The notes under the pieces were generated by a model. That model did not search any database and had not been told where the DNA came from. It saw only the letters and a list, made by a program, of their open reading frames with translations. The position numbers were made by a program, and so were the translations under genes. A stretch of DNA of 64,000 nucleotides from Bacillota bacterium. GTDB lineage: Bacteria; Bacillota_A; Clostridia; Lachnospirales; Lachnospiraceae. Position 1 is the first letter of the stretch. The number at the start of each line of letters is the position of its first letter. The stretch covers positions 27,298 to 91,297 of the forward strand of contig JAEZSL010000047.1 in NCBI GenBank assembly GCA_023443925.1, in the 5' to 3' direction. Below are positions 43,584 through 52,093 of this stretch, piece by piece.

Positions 43584-44438
43584 TTATATCTGTGCAGCAC
43601 TTACCTCTTCCTGATTATTTTTAAGATAAGCCACCACTGCTCCGATTGCTACCGCATAGGGGGCTTCTTCCGGAATCAAAAAATTCAGATGAAACAAATT
43701 TCCGATTCGTTCGAAAACCATCTTTGCCTGAGCAGCTTTTGCTAAAGTTCCGACTAAAATGACATCCGACATGGAATCATTGCGGCAGGCAAATACACTT
43801 AGCATACCAATAACCTGATACACCATATTAAGCAGCCCAAGAGCCATATCCTCACGGTTTGCATCCGGCTTTAATTTCCCGAAATTCGAAGCGGTCAAAT
43901 CCAGGGGCAGTGTTGGAATTATATCTTTACTGATATCTTTTATAACCAGATCCACATTCAGGATATTTCCTTGATCAGCAAGCTGGGTAATCCTGTTTAA
44001 ATCTTCTTCCTGCAGCAGAACGGAAGATAGACCGGCTAAAGTTCCTCCACCAACACCGGTACCGCCGATATGTACCATTCCATTTTCCGATGCCCGGACA
44101 AAAGCCGTCCCGGTCCCCATACTGACTACCAGCGCTTCCTTAAGCCCCGTCAATTCAAGTCCCCCGCAGCCAATGGCTTCGATTTCAGATATTTTACTGG
44201 TGGGAATACCACAGATATCCTCTTCCAGATAAGAGGCTCCCACACCTGTCAGAATAATTTGGGAAATCTCTTTATATTCCAGTCCATACTTCTTTAAAAA
44301 ACCATCCAGGCTGCTGTAAACCGTAATATCTTTTTTGTCTGCCTCTCCCTGTGCCGTTCCAAATAATGCTCCGTCAGAAGTAAGTCCGGCAATTTTGATG
44401 GCCGAAGTACCTACATCAATACCAATAATTCGATTCAT
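43584..44438 (-). CDS. coaW: Type II pantothenate kinase-like protein (CoaW family)
   Basis: The 284-residue ASKHA-fold kinase has 'IIGIDVGTSAIKIAGL' (phosphate 1), 'GGLELTGLKEALVVSMGTGTAFV' (phosphate 2) and 'GGTGVGGGTLAGL', matching type II pantothenate kinases that start CoA synthesis. ATP and pantothenate are the expected substrates. The open frame extends to 44468, but that stretch is repeat module A. The module's AGGAGT lies six bases before the ATG at 44438, so the repeat supplies the ribosome binding site. It follows two flavodoxin genes on the same strand. Confidence 0.88.
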   Translation of the reverse strand: MNRIIGIDVGTSAIKIAGLTSDGALFGTAQGEADKKDITVYSSLDGFLKKYGLEYKEISQIILTGVGASYLEEDICGIPTSKISEIEAIGCGGLELTGLKEALVVSMGTGTAFVRASENGMVHIGGTGVGGGTLAGLSSVLLQEEDLNRITQLADQGNILNVDLVIKDISKDIIPTLPLDLTASNFGKLKPDANREDMALGLLNMVYQVIGMLSVFACRNDSMSDVILVGTLAKAAQAKMVFERIGNLFHLNFLIPEEAPYAVAIGAVVAYLKNNQEEVSAAQI

Positions 44439-44606
44439 TTTAACTCCTATCTGTGCGCTTAGGCGCACGTATAAATCAAGATGTTGAAAAACCGTATTTC
44501 GTTTTTCAACCTAACCTCTATTCTTGCACACGCTCTTTGTGCATATCAAGTTTGTTGTGCGCAAGCACAAACTTGCGGTTGAAAAACTGTATTTCGTTTT
44601 TTCAAC
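44439..44606 (-). repeat. Module A, preceded by a second copy of its first hairpin
   Basis: Reading the minus strand, a hairpin of GTTGAAAAA and TTTTTCAAC arms lies at 44606-44578. Two more hairpins, CAAGTTTGT/ACAAACTTG and TGCACA/TGTGCA, follow. Then comes a complete module A at 44510-44439: the same first hairpin, the 6-bp GTGCGC/GCGCAC hairpin, and AGATAGGAGTTAAA just before the ATG. It occupies the whole 168-base gap between the flavodoxin-like and pantothenate kinase genes. Confidence 0.85.
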
Positions 44607-45290
44607 TTAACTCCTCTCAGTACGTTTCTTTCCCTCGTGTATATTTTGTCCGTCAAGTTTTACTACAATATCTCTTTTATTTAACCCATTCTTCTTTGCC
44701 TTTGCATTCCAGAATCCATGTTCTGCGGTAAATCTCCACATAAAACGGGGCATATTGGGGCTGAACATTAATGTTTCGCCCGAATCCCTTGATTTTATGT
44801 TTTCTGTCAGATTTTTCATGGCAGTACCCAGGTTTTTAATGGGACCGTGACCCGCCGGGACCTGTTCGACAAATCCCATCATTTCGCCACCTCCCTGGCA
44901 GATTGCCTGGCCGAAGTGTAAACCGGAACGCAGACACCAGTGCATGAGAATTTCAACTGCCGTACTGCTTTGTTTCCCTTCATAAAATCCATTATTTATA
45001 ACAGCATAAACATAAATATCCTTTTTCTCTTCCTTTTTACAGTATTCTTCAAATGTAACAAGCATATGAAACAGATGAGAAGGTATGGCATCAACATATA
45101 ATGGAAATGCCAGGATTAAAACATCCATGGTTAAAAGTTCCTTGTACTGCTCAGAGGTGAGCGGCTGCTTGTTTATATTATATTGCAGTATTTCATTATC
45201 TTCTTTTAGAAAGGGTTCCAGTTTTTGAACCAAGATTCCCGAATTGCTTTTCCCAAGCTTAGGACTACCGTTTATCATAGCGATTCTCAT
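44607..45290 (-). CDS. Flavodoxin-fold NAD(P)H-dependent oxidoreductase
   Basis: The 227-residue protein begins 'IAMINGSPKLGKSNSGILVQKLE', the FMN phosphate loop of the NADPH-dependent FMN reductase/WrbA-like fold, with 'LILAFPLYVDAIPSHL' as the second FMN contact. It is probably a flavoprotein reductase; partner and substrate are unknown. It overlaps the preceding flavodoxin gene by four bases (ATGA). The C-terminal part (about 170-227) is not part of the core fold. Confidence 0.85.
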   Translation of the reverse strand: MRIAMINGSPKLGKSNSGILVQKLEPFLKEDNEILQYNINKQPLTSEQYKELLTMDVLILAFPLYVDAIPSHLFHMLVTFEEYCKKEEKKDIYVYAVINNGFYEGKQSSTAVEILMHWCLRSGLHFGQAICQGGGEMMGFVEQVPAGHGPIKNLGTAMKNLTENIKSRDSGETLMFSPNMPRFMWRFTAEHGFWNAKAKKNGLNKRDIVVKLDGQNIHEGKKRTERS

Positions 45291-45790
45291 TTTAACACCT
45301 CCCTGATTTTCTGAAAACCGGAATGAAAATATACCTGGTTTCCTTTAGTATAAAAGTTAACACTGTTAGCGGCTACCAGATTTTCGGCAGTTTTCTTTTC
45401 CGCCTCGGTTATGTCCTCACCATAAAAATGGACCGATAATGCAACATGATTATCATACCGGTTCCGGTGATGAGTCTCTCCATTTATAGTAGCGAAATAA
45501 GGAAGCATATAGGATATACTTCTGTCCAGAACATTACGGACAAATGGACTGTAACTTCCATAGATACATCTGCTGATTATAATCAGCTCCTCGCATACGG
45601 ATAACAATTCTCCTATATTTTCATACCCGTCTCTTAAAACACAGGTTCCCGGAGTTTTCACCCAGCAGCCGAAGCACCCGATACAAGGGTGTATTTTGCC
45701 ATTATCGGCTATTACCTTGGTATCAAAATCCGTTGTCAGCCCAAAGCCTTCAAAATCTGTACTACATAAATCATGAATTATTATTTTCAT
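45287..45790 (-). CDS. Flavodoxin-family protein with CxxCxxCW motif
   Basis: The 167-residue protein carries 'HPCIGCFGCWVKTPGTCVLRD', a conserved cysteine-rich motif of the NAD(P)H-dependent oxidoreductase/iron-sulfur flavoprotein-like group, and 'LIIISRCIYGSYSPFVRNVLDR' for FMN contact. It may shuttle electrons, possibly with the next gene's product as partner. Four-base overlaps with the TetR gene before it and the flavodoxin gene after it indicate a tightly coupled three-gene operon. Confidence 0.82.
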   Translation of the reverse strand: MKIIIHDLCSTDFEGFGLTTDFDTKVIADNGKIHPCIGCFGCWVKTPGTCVLRDGYENIGELLSVCEELIIISRCIYGSYSPFVRNVLDRSISYMLPYFATINGETHHRNRYDNHVALSVHFYGEDITEAEKKTAENLVAANSVNFYTKGNQVYFHSGFQKIREVLK

Positions 45791-46374
45791 TTATTCTCTC
45801 CCTCCTCTAAACCAATAACACCTATAAATACTTCCTTCCAATTTCCGTTGTAGCGGATTCCGCTGTTGGTAAGTAAAGAAGCAATTCCATGTACTACCGA
45901 CCAGAGTTCGGCCAGCCTTTTGGAAAAGACTTCTTCCGGCATATTACTTGACCGGAACAACTTATATGCAGTTGCCCTGAATAAAGCATATGGAGGGTAG
46001 TCCGACGCATTCTCCCGGTTTAAATCAATGGATATGCCGGAATGATAAAATAGGACTTGGAAATATTCCCGATTTTCAGAAAAAAAGTCAATATATGCTT
46101 TACCAAGGCATAATACTGCCTCCTGACTATCCTCTACCCCCTGTAAAGAACTATTCAGTTTATCCATAAAACGTACCGTTATATACTCTCCCATAGCAGA
46201 AATTAATTCATCAATATCCTTAAAATGGCTGTAAGGTGCGGTATGGCTTACTCCGCAGTTCATGGCAACTTTGCGAAGTGAAAAACCTTTCAAACCGTCT
46301 TCATTAATCAGCTTTATCCCGGTTTCAATCAGTTGATTTCTTAAATTACCATGGTGATAGGGTTTTTCATTCAT
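45787..46374 (-). CDS. TetR-family transcriptional regulator
   Basis: The 195-residue protein has an N-terminal TetR helix-turn-helix (about residues 10-57, 'GIKLINEDGLKGFSLRKVAMNCGVSHTAPYSHFKDIDEL') and a helical ligand domain resembling the WHG (TetR_C_13-like) type, with 'ELWSVVHGIASLL'. The frame opens at 46452, inside the operator, but AAAGGAG supports the ATG at 46374. It sits first in an operon with two flavodoxin-like genes and a perfect promoter/operator at 46404-46442, so autoregulation is likely. Confidence 0.92.
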   Translation of the reverse strand: MNEKPYHHGNLRNQLIETGIKLINEDGLKGFSLRKVAMNCGVSHTAPYSHFKDIDELISAMGEYITVRFMDKLNSSLQGVEDSQEAVLCLGKAYIDFFSENREYFQVLFYHSGISIDLNRENASDYPPYALFRATAYKLFRSSNMPEEVFSKRLAELWSVVHGIASLLTNSGIRYNGNWKEVFIGVIGLEEGENK

Positions 46375-46403
46375 AAATTCGATTCTCCTTTCCCTGATCT
46401 TAG

Positions 46404-46442
46404 CACTGTAAAGATTATACCTTATTATCTTTACAGTGTCAA
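46404..46442 (-). promoter_or_regulatory. Consensus promoter overlapped by a palindromic TetR operator
   Basis: On the minus strand, TTGACA (46442-46437), a 17-base spacer and TATAAT (46419-46414) match the sigma-70 consensus perfectly. CACTGTAAAGAT (46404-46415) and ATCTTTACAGTG (46427-46438) form a perfect inverted repeat with an 11-base centre, covering the -10 box and part of the -35. Binding here would block RNA polymerase. The regulator at 46374 is the obvious candidate. Confidence 0.9.
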
Positions 46443-46537
46443 GATTCAGCATAAAAATATTACGTGTTTTATAAAATCATTACGAATCAAAACCGGAATA
46501 TGGATTTTATGCCTGAATCTGAAACTGTTTTAGAAAT

Positions 46538-46595
46538 AAAAATCCCATCCAGTCCTGCTTCCGGTTTTAACCGTTTCACACTGCAATGGGATTTT
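46538..46595. terminator. Terminator of the MBL-hydrolase gene
   Basis: AAAAATCCCAT (46538-46548) pairs with ATGGGATTTT (46586-46595). On the minus strand the T run continues as TTTTTATTT. It lies 39 bases after the MBL gene's stop. Confidence 0.65.
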
Positions 46596-46633
46596 ATACT
46601 TTACATCAATTACTGTCTTGGAGCATATGTAGT

Positions 46634-47320
46634 TTAATCTGCATAAAAGGCTATTCCATCGGTTTCATAACAATTGACGGTTCTGCCATGAAGCATCACC
46701 GGCTTACCTTCTATCGTCTTTTCCATAACTTTACCGGCTCCGGTAAACAGCTGTTTTACCAGTTCCGGCTTCACGGCAAGCTTATCATGGGAGGCATAGA
46801 CTATATCAATCTCGTTAAGCAGCCCGGATAACTTTACCATACTGGCGCGAAAAGCCTCAAAATTACGTCCGCTTCCAAACATATAGATTCTGCCGGTCTG
46901 AATACTGTCCCCGCCTATAAGGAAGCGCTTTTCCCTCTCAAGGAGTGCAATACTGCCGGGGGTATGGCCGGGAATCAGTATAACCTCAAAACGAAAAGAG
47001 CCAATATCAAGGACATCTCCCTCCCATAGAGGCTCCATTGGGACAGATACGGTATTACGGTTCCTGTAATAATCAAATTCACATGGATGCATCAGTCGTT
47101 TTTCAAACTGCTCTGCTGCTCCTACGTGATCCGGATCTGCATGAGTAAAAACTACCTTGATAGGCAATTTCGTTATTCTTTCGGCATATTCCCTTAAATT
47201 CCCGCCAACTCCGGTATCCACTAATAACGCTTCTTTCTCTCCTTCAATCAAAAAGCTTCGTACATATTCCTCCTCAATACTATAAAAACCCTCTGCAATT
47301 TTACGAATAGAATAATTCAT
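46634..47320 (-). CDS. Metallo-beta-lactamase-fold hydrolase
   Basis: The 228-residue protein has the MBL metal ligands: 'THADPDHVGA' (H60, D62, D64, H65), 'PGHTPGSIALL', 'LIGGDSIQTG' (bridging Asp) and 'YASHDKLA'. The HxDxDH form, with D in place of the first H ligand's partner, is found in a clostridial branch of glyoxalase-II-like enzymes. The substrate is unknown. The ATG at 47320 follows GGGAGG; the frame otherwise opens at 47386. It is divergent from the gene at 47412. Confidence 0.9.
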   Translation of the reverse strand: MNYSIRKIAEGFYSIEEEYVRSFLIEGEKEALLVDTGVGGNLREYAERITKLPIKVVFTHADPDHVGAAEQFEKRLMHPCEFDYYRNRNTVSVPMEPLWEGDVLDIGSFRFEVILIPGHTPGSIALLEREKRFLIGGDSIQTGRIYMFGSGRNFEAFRASMVKLSGLLNEIDIVYASHDKLAVKPELVKQLFTGAGKVMEKTIEGKPVMLHGRTVNCYETDGIAFYAD

Positions 47321-47411
47321 AGCCACAACCTCCCTTTCTTCATTTACCACGGAACATTTTGTATCTATAGCATATAATAAAACCATAATGAACTGCTGTA
47401 AAGAGGTTTTT

Positions 47412-48008
47412 ATGTATTATACCGGAGCATTTCCACAGGAAGTAACATCCCAGGCGGACAGCACCCTTCGAGTTGATAATGCCTTGATCGAAGATGTAAA
47501 TATAGAGAATCCGGTTAACGGTTCCGTGCTGATATCCTACGGGGCAGAGGATCAGAATAATATGCTTTACAGGGATCTTCTCCAACTGAATATCAGCGAG
47601 GATACCGTAATTCTGGATCAATATGGAGAAACCCTGTATCTGGAGAATTTAACACCGGGTATGAGGATTGATGCCGAATTCTCCGCTGCCATGACAAGAA
47701 GCATACCGCCTCAGGCAAGCGCTTACCAGATCGTAGCACTGACAGAAGAACCTTCCGTTAACATTACAACCGACCGGGTTGTGGATACTGATGTTGAAAA
47801 TAGTTTTCTCATTACGGGAAATCCCTATGATATATACGACCAGATGCGCTTTAATATCTCGGAAGCAACCGTTATATTTGACCAGGAAGGTAACAGAATT
47901 CCATTAATGCGGGTTACCCCCGGACAACTGGTCACCGTAGAACATGCCATTTTCCAGACCCTAAGCATTCCGCCTCAATCTCCTGCATTTCTTGTACAGA
48001 TTATCTGA
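47412..48008 (+). CDS. Hypothetical protein with two similar halves
   Basis: The 198-residue protein has no signal peptide or membrane segment. It consists of two similar segments of about 70 residues (about 38-112 and 130-198). Each has 'S-x-LI', 'LQLNISEDTVILDQYGE' or 'MRFNISEATVIFDQEGN', 'LTPGM' or 'VTPGQ', and 'TRSIPPQASAYQIVAL' or 'TLSIPPQSPAFLVQII'. It probably arose by duplication and folds as two beta domains. AAAGAGG precedes the ATG at 47412. The function is not known to me. A terminator follows at 48011-48060. Confidence 0.75.
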   Translation: MYYTGAFPQEVTSQADSTLRVDNALIEDVNIENPVNGSVLISYGAEDQNNMLYRDLLQLNISEDTVILDQYGETLYLENLTPGMRIDAEFSAAMTRSIPPQASAYQIVALTEEPSVNITTDRVVDTDVENSFLITGNPYDIYDQMRFNISEATVIFDQEGNRIPLMRVTPGQLVTVEHAIFQTLSIPPQSPAFLVQII

Positions 48009-48010
48009 AT

Positions 48011-48064
48011 AAAAGCCCCTTACTTCAGTTCTTTGCATAGAACGTTCGAAAGGGGCTTTTTCGT
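48011..48064 (+). terminator. Rho-independent terminator
   Basis: AAAAGCCCCTT (48011-48021) pairs with AAGGGGCTTTT (48050-48060), followed by T-rich DNA. It ends the duplicated-domain gene. Confidence 0.8.
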
Positions 48065-48117
48065 TTTATATTTTAATCCGAAGAATATTTTTTTTCATGT
48101 TCACATTTTTCTAAAAA

Positions 48118-49983
48118 TCAATGGCAGGAAGGCAAGCCTCCGCCTCCGGCATAGTAATCCTCAGGGCGGTACTTAGAGACTTCCTTTTTAATCGCCTCCA
48201 GATCTACTTTATTTATGTCATCCACTACTTTTACATATCCAAAGAGGTTTGTATCTGAAGTAAAGAAATCAAAATCCTGGTCCGGATATAAAGTTACCGT
48301 ATAGGTTTTATCCGTTACCGGAACCTGAGCACTGTAATAGGGAAATACCAGGGTGCTGTCGGGAAGGTTTGCGGCATTAATTCCGGTAAAATTCCATTTT
48401 GTCTCCATATTCTTCTGGATAACAAAAACGGCCGGAGTGAATCCGTTTTCGTCTAAGGTTAAATCGATGGTCTGAACTCCCTGGTCATCAATTTTTCCAA
48501 GGACTATATTATCAGTAGGAATCTGGTAATCAATATAATTATCATTGCCGACGGTGGTATCGGTATCCGGAAGGGCAGAAGTATTGCTGCCGACACTGTT
48601 TAAATCGTCTACCACGGTAATCTGGCTCCTTATCATGCCCATCCAGCAGCTATATGGTACTGTTCCGCTTTTTTCCGGTGTAAATTCTATTACATTGTCT
48701 CCTTCCACCAAATTTTTCTGAACATTAAATTTGGGGATCACGATACTGTTATTGCATCCGTTTATATCACCGGCTTCTGCTTTAATGGTCCATTTTACCG
48801 GAATTCCTTTTTGAACGATAATCGGTTCATACCGGCCGGCAGTCAAACCGGTAGTTATAGTCTGTACTCCGTCTTTTACAGTGGCAGCGGCGGCATTAGT
48901 CGGACTGGCCTGGGTAGTTGTTATGGAAGAGAGCACCGGTATTCTAAGTCCTGACAGACTGGCTCCGCTGCCAAACATAAATACTCCCAGGACAACTACT
49001 AAGACGGCACTTGCTGTCATCATTCTGCCGGCAAACTTTTTCGTGAGAAAAGAACTTAGTGCTCCAAAGGCAAACATCAGCGGAACGGTTCCAACGCTGA
49101 ATAAAAACATGGAAATGGCTCCTTTTACAGGACTACCCGTAGATAACGCGTACAACTGCATGGCTTGCAGCGGACCACAGGGCATTAAACCGTTTAATAG
49201 TCCGATATAAAACGGACTGTTGCTGTTTTTTCCGGCATTGATCTTTCTGGCAAAAATTTTGGGCATTCTTGGATTAAATTTACGCAGCCAGGGGAAAATA
49301 TTCAGCATGTTTATCCCCATAATAACCATGAATATACCTGCCAGAATCTGAACAATTCCTTTCATAGTTCCGGAAAAACTGACCACTGAACCAAGTGCTC
49401 CGATGATCCCGCCGATTACCGTATAGGAGATCACTCTTCCCAGGTTATATAACAAACTGGGTCTGACTGTGGCAAACTTATTAAGTGATGCATTTGCGGC
49501 AGGTTTTGGTACGCACTGTGACAAGGTTATACCACCGCACATTGCAACGCAATGGATGGAAGTAAGTAATCCAATCAGAAACAGCATACCATACCCCATA
49601 CCTTCTTTCGCCAGGGGAAAGGAATAAAAAATATTCAGCAAACCAAGATGTTTTAATATTATATATAAGGAGAATATAATAATTGCCGCTCCCGCAATAT
49701 TAGTTATATTATTTGTCCAATCCGCTTTTCCTTCCTTATTCTTTTCATTGATTGCTGTTTTCTGTCTTTTTACATGATAATCATGCTCCTCAATCGCTTT
49801 TTCAATTTTTTCAAGTTCAATCACATCCGCATCATAAGAAATAAGAACGGTTCCGGCTGAATAGCTTGCTTTTACACTTTTAACTCCTGCCCTGCCGCTT
49901 ATAGCTCGTTCAATTATATTTTCGCAATTAACACAAGTCATATTGTCAACATACAGGGTTGTTGTAATAGAATTTGAAGACAT
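48118..49983 (-). CDS. Copper-handling fusion: HMA domain, SafE/TauE-like membrane domain, two cupredoxin-like domains
   Basis: The 621-residue protein begins with an HMA domain containing 'MTCVNC' (C17, C20). A SafE/UreH-like membrane core follows (about 90-345), with 'SIHCVAMCGG' and 'LNGLMPCGPLQAMQL' carrying paired cysteines. An outer part has two cupredoxin-like domains: 'VPYSCWMGMIRSQITVV' with Cys and Met copper ligands, and 'GFTPAVFVIQKNMETKWNFTG'. The end is 'GGGGLPSCH'. This combination fits copper acquisition or delivery, for example to an oxidase or reductase, or detoxification. A small Cys-rich membrane protein is encoded just upstream. Confidence 0.85.
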   Translation of the reverse strand: MSSNSITTTLYVDNMTCVNCENIIERAISGRAGVKSVKASYSAGTVLISYDADVIELEKIEKAIEEHDYHVKRQKTAINEKNKEGKADWTNNITNIAGAAIIIFSLYIILKHLGLLNIFYSFPLAKEGMGYGMLFLIGLLTSIHCVAMCGGITLSQCVPKPAANASLNKFATVRPSLLYNLGRVISYTVIGGIIGALGSVVSFSGTMKGIVQILAGIFMVIMGINMLNIFPWLRKFNPRMPKIFARKINAGKNSNSPFYIGLLNGLMPCGPLQAMQLYALSTGSPVKGAISMFLFSVGTVPLMFAFGALSSFLTKKFAGRMMTASAVLVVVLGVFMFGSGASLSGLRIPVLSSITTTQASPTNAAAATVKDGVQTITTGLTAGRYEPIIVQKGIPVKWTIKAEAGDINGCNNSIVIPKFNVQKNLVEGDNVIEFTPEKSGTVPYSCWMGMIRSQITVVDDLNSVGSNTSALPDTDTTVGNDNYIDYQIPTDNIVLGKIDDQGVQTIDLTLDENGFTPAVFVIQKNMETKWNFTGINAANLPDSTLVFPYYSAQVPVTDKTYTVTLYPDQDFDFFTSDTNLFGYVKVVDDINKVDLEAIKKEVSKYRPEDYYAGGGGLPSCH

Positions 49984-50082
49984 ATAAAATTCTCCTTTCT
50001 TAGTTACTCACTATTTTAACAGTCAGATGTGAAGATAATATGGAGAAGCATCCGTTCACAATTAAATCACAATTAATATTTT

Positions 50083-50110
50083 AAAACTTCCGTCATTTGG
50101 CGGAAGTTTT
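50083..50110 (-). terminator. Rho-independent hairpin between the two copper-locus genes
   Basis: AAAACTTCCG (50083-50092) and CGGAAGTTTT (50101-50110) are exact complements around TCATTTGG. The stem is AT-rich, with T-rich flanks on both sides. It could end the small membrane-protein transcript 15 bases after its stop codon. Confidence 0.7.
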
Positions 50111-50124
50111 AATCGATTCGTATT

Positions 50125-50415
50125 TTATTCACTTTCATGGGGTAATTGTTCTCTTGCTTCTGTTTTTGAGTTATCACAGCAGCTGTGTTTATCCCTTCCC
50201 CTAAACATCATAAACATCATAAGTCCCATCATAATAGGACAGATGAAAGGAGTAATCATACCAAGCAAACCGGCTAATGCCGGGCTTACTCCGGCAATGG
50301 CCGGTAAAAAGATAAGGATAACAACGGGCAGACCGCAGCAAAGTACCATATGAAGCATATGTTTTATGGGACTGTGCTCTTTCTTTCCCTTTCTATTACT
50401 TTTGAAAATATTCAT
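50125..50415 (-). CDS. Small two-helix membrane protein with Cys/His-rich tail
   Basis: The 96-residue protein has two hydrophobic segments (about residues 21-42 and 48-72) with 'LCCGLP' and 'ICPIMMGLMMFMM', rich in Cys and Met. It ends with 'RDKHSCCDNS'. Cys, Met and His are typical copper ligands, and the next gene on the strand is a copper-type fusion protein, so a copper role is inferred. The frame extends to 50445 through a degraded module A, which provides the ribosome-binding-site region before the ATG at 50415. Confidence 0.7.
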   Translation of the reverse strand: MNIFKSNRKGKKEHSPIKHMLHMVLCCGLPVVILIFLPAIAGVSPALAGLLGMITPFICPIMMGLMMFMMFRGRDKHSCCDNSKTEAREQLPHESE

Positions 50416-50462
50416 CTTAACTCCCGTCTGTGCGCTTACTTGCACGTATAATCAAGATTAGC
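50416..50462 (-). repeat. Degraded module A upstream of the small membrane-protein gene
   Basis: On the minus strand this copy keeps the ATTATACGTGCAAG...GCGCACAGACGGGAGTTAAG order. The 6-bp hairpin is weakened (GTGC/GCAC), and the first GTTGAAAAA hairpin is missing. It still ends immediately before the ATG and provides GGGAGT as the ribosome binding site. Confidence 0.7.
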
Positions 50463-50695
50463 ATTTGAATAACTTTCTTTATCATATAATTGATCCGTTT
50501 AAATAACATTTCAAGTGTATATCATGAACACTGTCTTTTTCATATTCTTGTTACTCAAACCAGATTATAAACGAGTTTGTAATCTTTATCCCGCTTTCAT
50601 TACATCATAAAGAACGATTATGGAGTTTCGATGAAGATTTCTGATTTTTTCTTTTCTTGCTTAACCAGCGTATAGTAAGCCGATACCTTTTTGCT

Positions 50696-51985
50696 TCACC
50701 GGCAGTATTTATTTTCCTGCGTAATTGCCTGTAAGGCATCGGCGAGACGATCGATATCGTTAAAGGAATTAAACATACCGATGGATGCCCGGACAATACC
50801 GTAATTTTTTCCGCTCCGGTAAAGAGAATATGCCTCCCGATCTGTCAGCCCAAGCAGATCCTGTACGTAAAGATTCGCTCCTGAGGTTCCGGCTGCTACG
50901 GCTAGGCCGTATTCCTCTCCCAGAGACCTGGCAAGTGTCTGGTAAGGGATACCTTTGAGATTAAAGGCTGTAAAAGGTACGTGAGAGTCAGAAGCTCCTG
51001 TTCCGTACAAAATTATTCCGGGTATTTCATACAGCCTGTTTAGCAGATATTCATACAAAGTGGTTTCATAACACTCAATCTGCCCAATTCCTGCTTCCTC
51101 TAAAAAACGTAATGCGCTGCCCAGCGAAAGAATACCTGAGAAGTCCGGATAACCGGCTTCATAACGCTCGGGTGCATTCCGATAAACCACCTGACTGCTG
51201 CTTACAAAATCCGAAATCCCAGCACCATAGATCATAGGGTTCCATTGTTCCAGAAAGTCCTTGGGTCCTACCAGGACACCGCCTGATTGCCCGGTATAGC
51301 ACTTATGACCGTCAAAGGACAGAAAATCAATGTGTTCGGGATTATCGTAAGGTTTCATGCTAAAGAATTTGTGCTGTATCAGTTGTACTGCATCCAGAAA
51401 AATCCGGGCTCCATATTTGTGGGCAAGACGAGCCATCTCATAGAACGGAGGAATTACCCCGGTGATGTTGGCGGCTCCGGTTACAGCCACCAGTTTTACT
51501 CTGCCGCCGTACCTTTCCAGCTTCCGCTTGTAATCCTCCATATCCACATTGCCGTCCTCTGTGATATCAACTGTAACAGTTTCAAAATTTTCCCGCCAGG
51601 GAAGATAATTTGCCATGTGCTCAAGCCGCGTGGTAATAATTACCTGCCCGGGATCATATTGCTTCATAATATGGCCTAATAAATTAATGGCCGTTGTAGT
51701 AGTAGGTGTATAGATCACAGTGTCTCTGTCCAGGTCACCAACTATATACTGAAGTACTGTTTTACGAACCTCGTTATAAGCATCCTTTAAGCAGACAGAA
51801 ATAGAATTGAATTCATTATCATATGCATAATAGGGAAGCCACTGCAGGAAATCCTGTATTACAGGCTTTGCAATCTGCGGTGTGGCAGCATTATTAAGGT
51901 AACAACGGGGAATTACCCCCCTTCGTGTTTCCATCCGTGTTTCCGTACCATAAAATTTATTTCGCCAAGGTGAAGATCCGGTCAT
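50696..51985 (-). CDS. Class V aminotransferase (cysteine-desulfurase-like, PLP-dependent)
   Basis: The 429-residue protein reads 'CYLNNAATPQIAKPV', 'YTPTTTTAINLL', 'AVTGAANITGVIPP', 'FLDAVQLIQHKFF' and 'FLSFDGHKCYTGQSGGVLVG'. In these the Asp of 'FLDAVQ' binds PLP and the Lys of 'DGHKCY' forms the Schiff base. It resembles the CsdA/SufS-like or selenocysteine-lyase branch, but a typical C-terminal desulfurase cysteine loop was not recognised. The substrate is unknown. It lies 108 bases downstream of the GH78 gene on the same strand. Confidence 0.88.
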   Translation of the reverse strand: MTGSSPWRNKFYGTETRMETRRGVIPRCYLNNAATPQIAKPVIQDFLQWLPYYAYDNEFNSISVCLKDAYNEVRKTVLQYIVGDLDRDTVIYTPTTTTAINLLGHIMKQYDPGQVIITTRLEHMANYLPWRENFETVTVDITEDGNVDMEDYKRKLERYGGRVKLVAVTGAANITGVIPPFYEMARLAHKYGARIFLDAVQLIQHKFFSMKPYDNPEHIDFLSFDGHKCYTGQSGGVLVGPKDFLEQWNPMIYGAGISDFVSSSQVVYRNAPERYEAGYPDFSGILSLGSALRFLEEAGIGQIECYETTLYEYLLNRLYEIPGIILYGTGASDSHVPFTAFNLKGIPYQTLARSLGEEYGLAVAAGTSGANLYVQDLLGLTDREAYSLYRSGKNYGIVRASIGMFNSFNDIDRLADALQAITQENKYCR

Positions 51986-52093
51986 AGTATACCCTTTCCA
52001 GGCTGATCTGCGTAAATTGCAGTATCTTAATCTGTTTTAGTATATGTGAATATCTTAAGACGGTCACCGAAAGCCTCCCTAGCCTCCAAGTTA

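Noticed and set aside
44439..44468. N-terminal extension of the pantothenate kinase reading 'RLSAQIGVK'
   Set aside because: The same residues appear before the small membrane protein and GH106-like genes because all three extensions are translated repeat module A.
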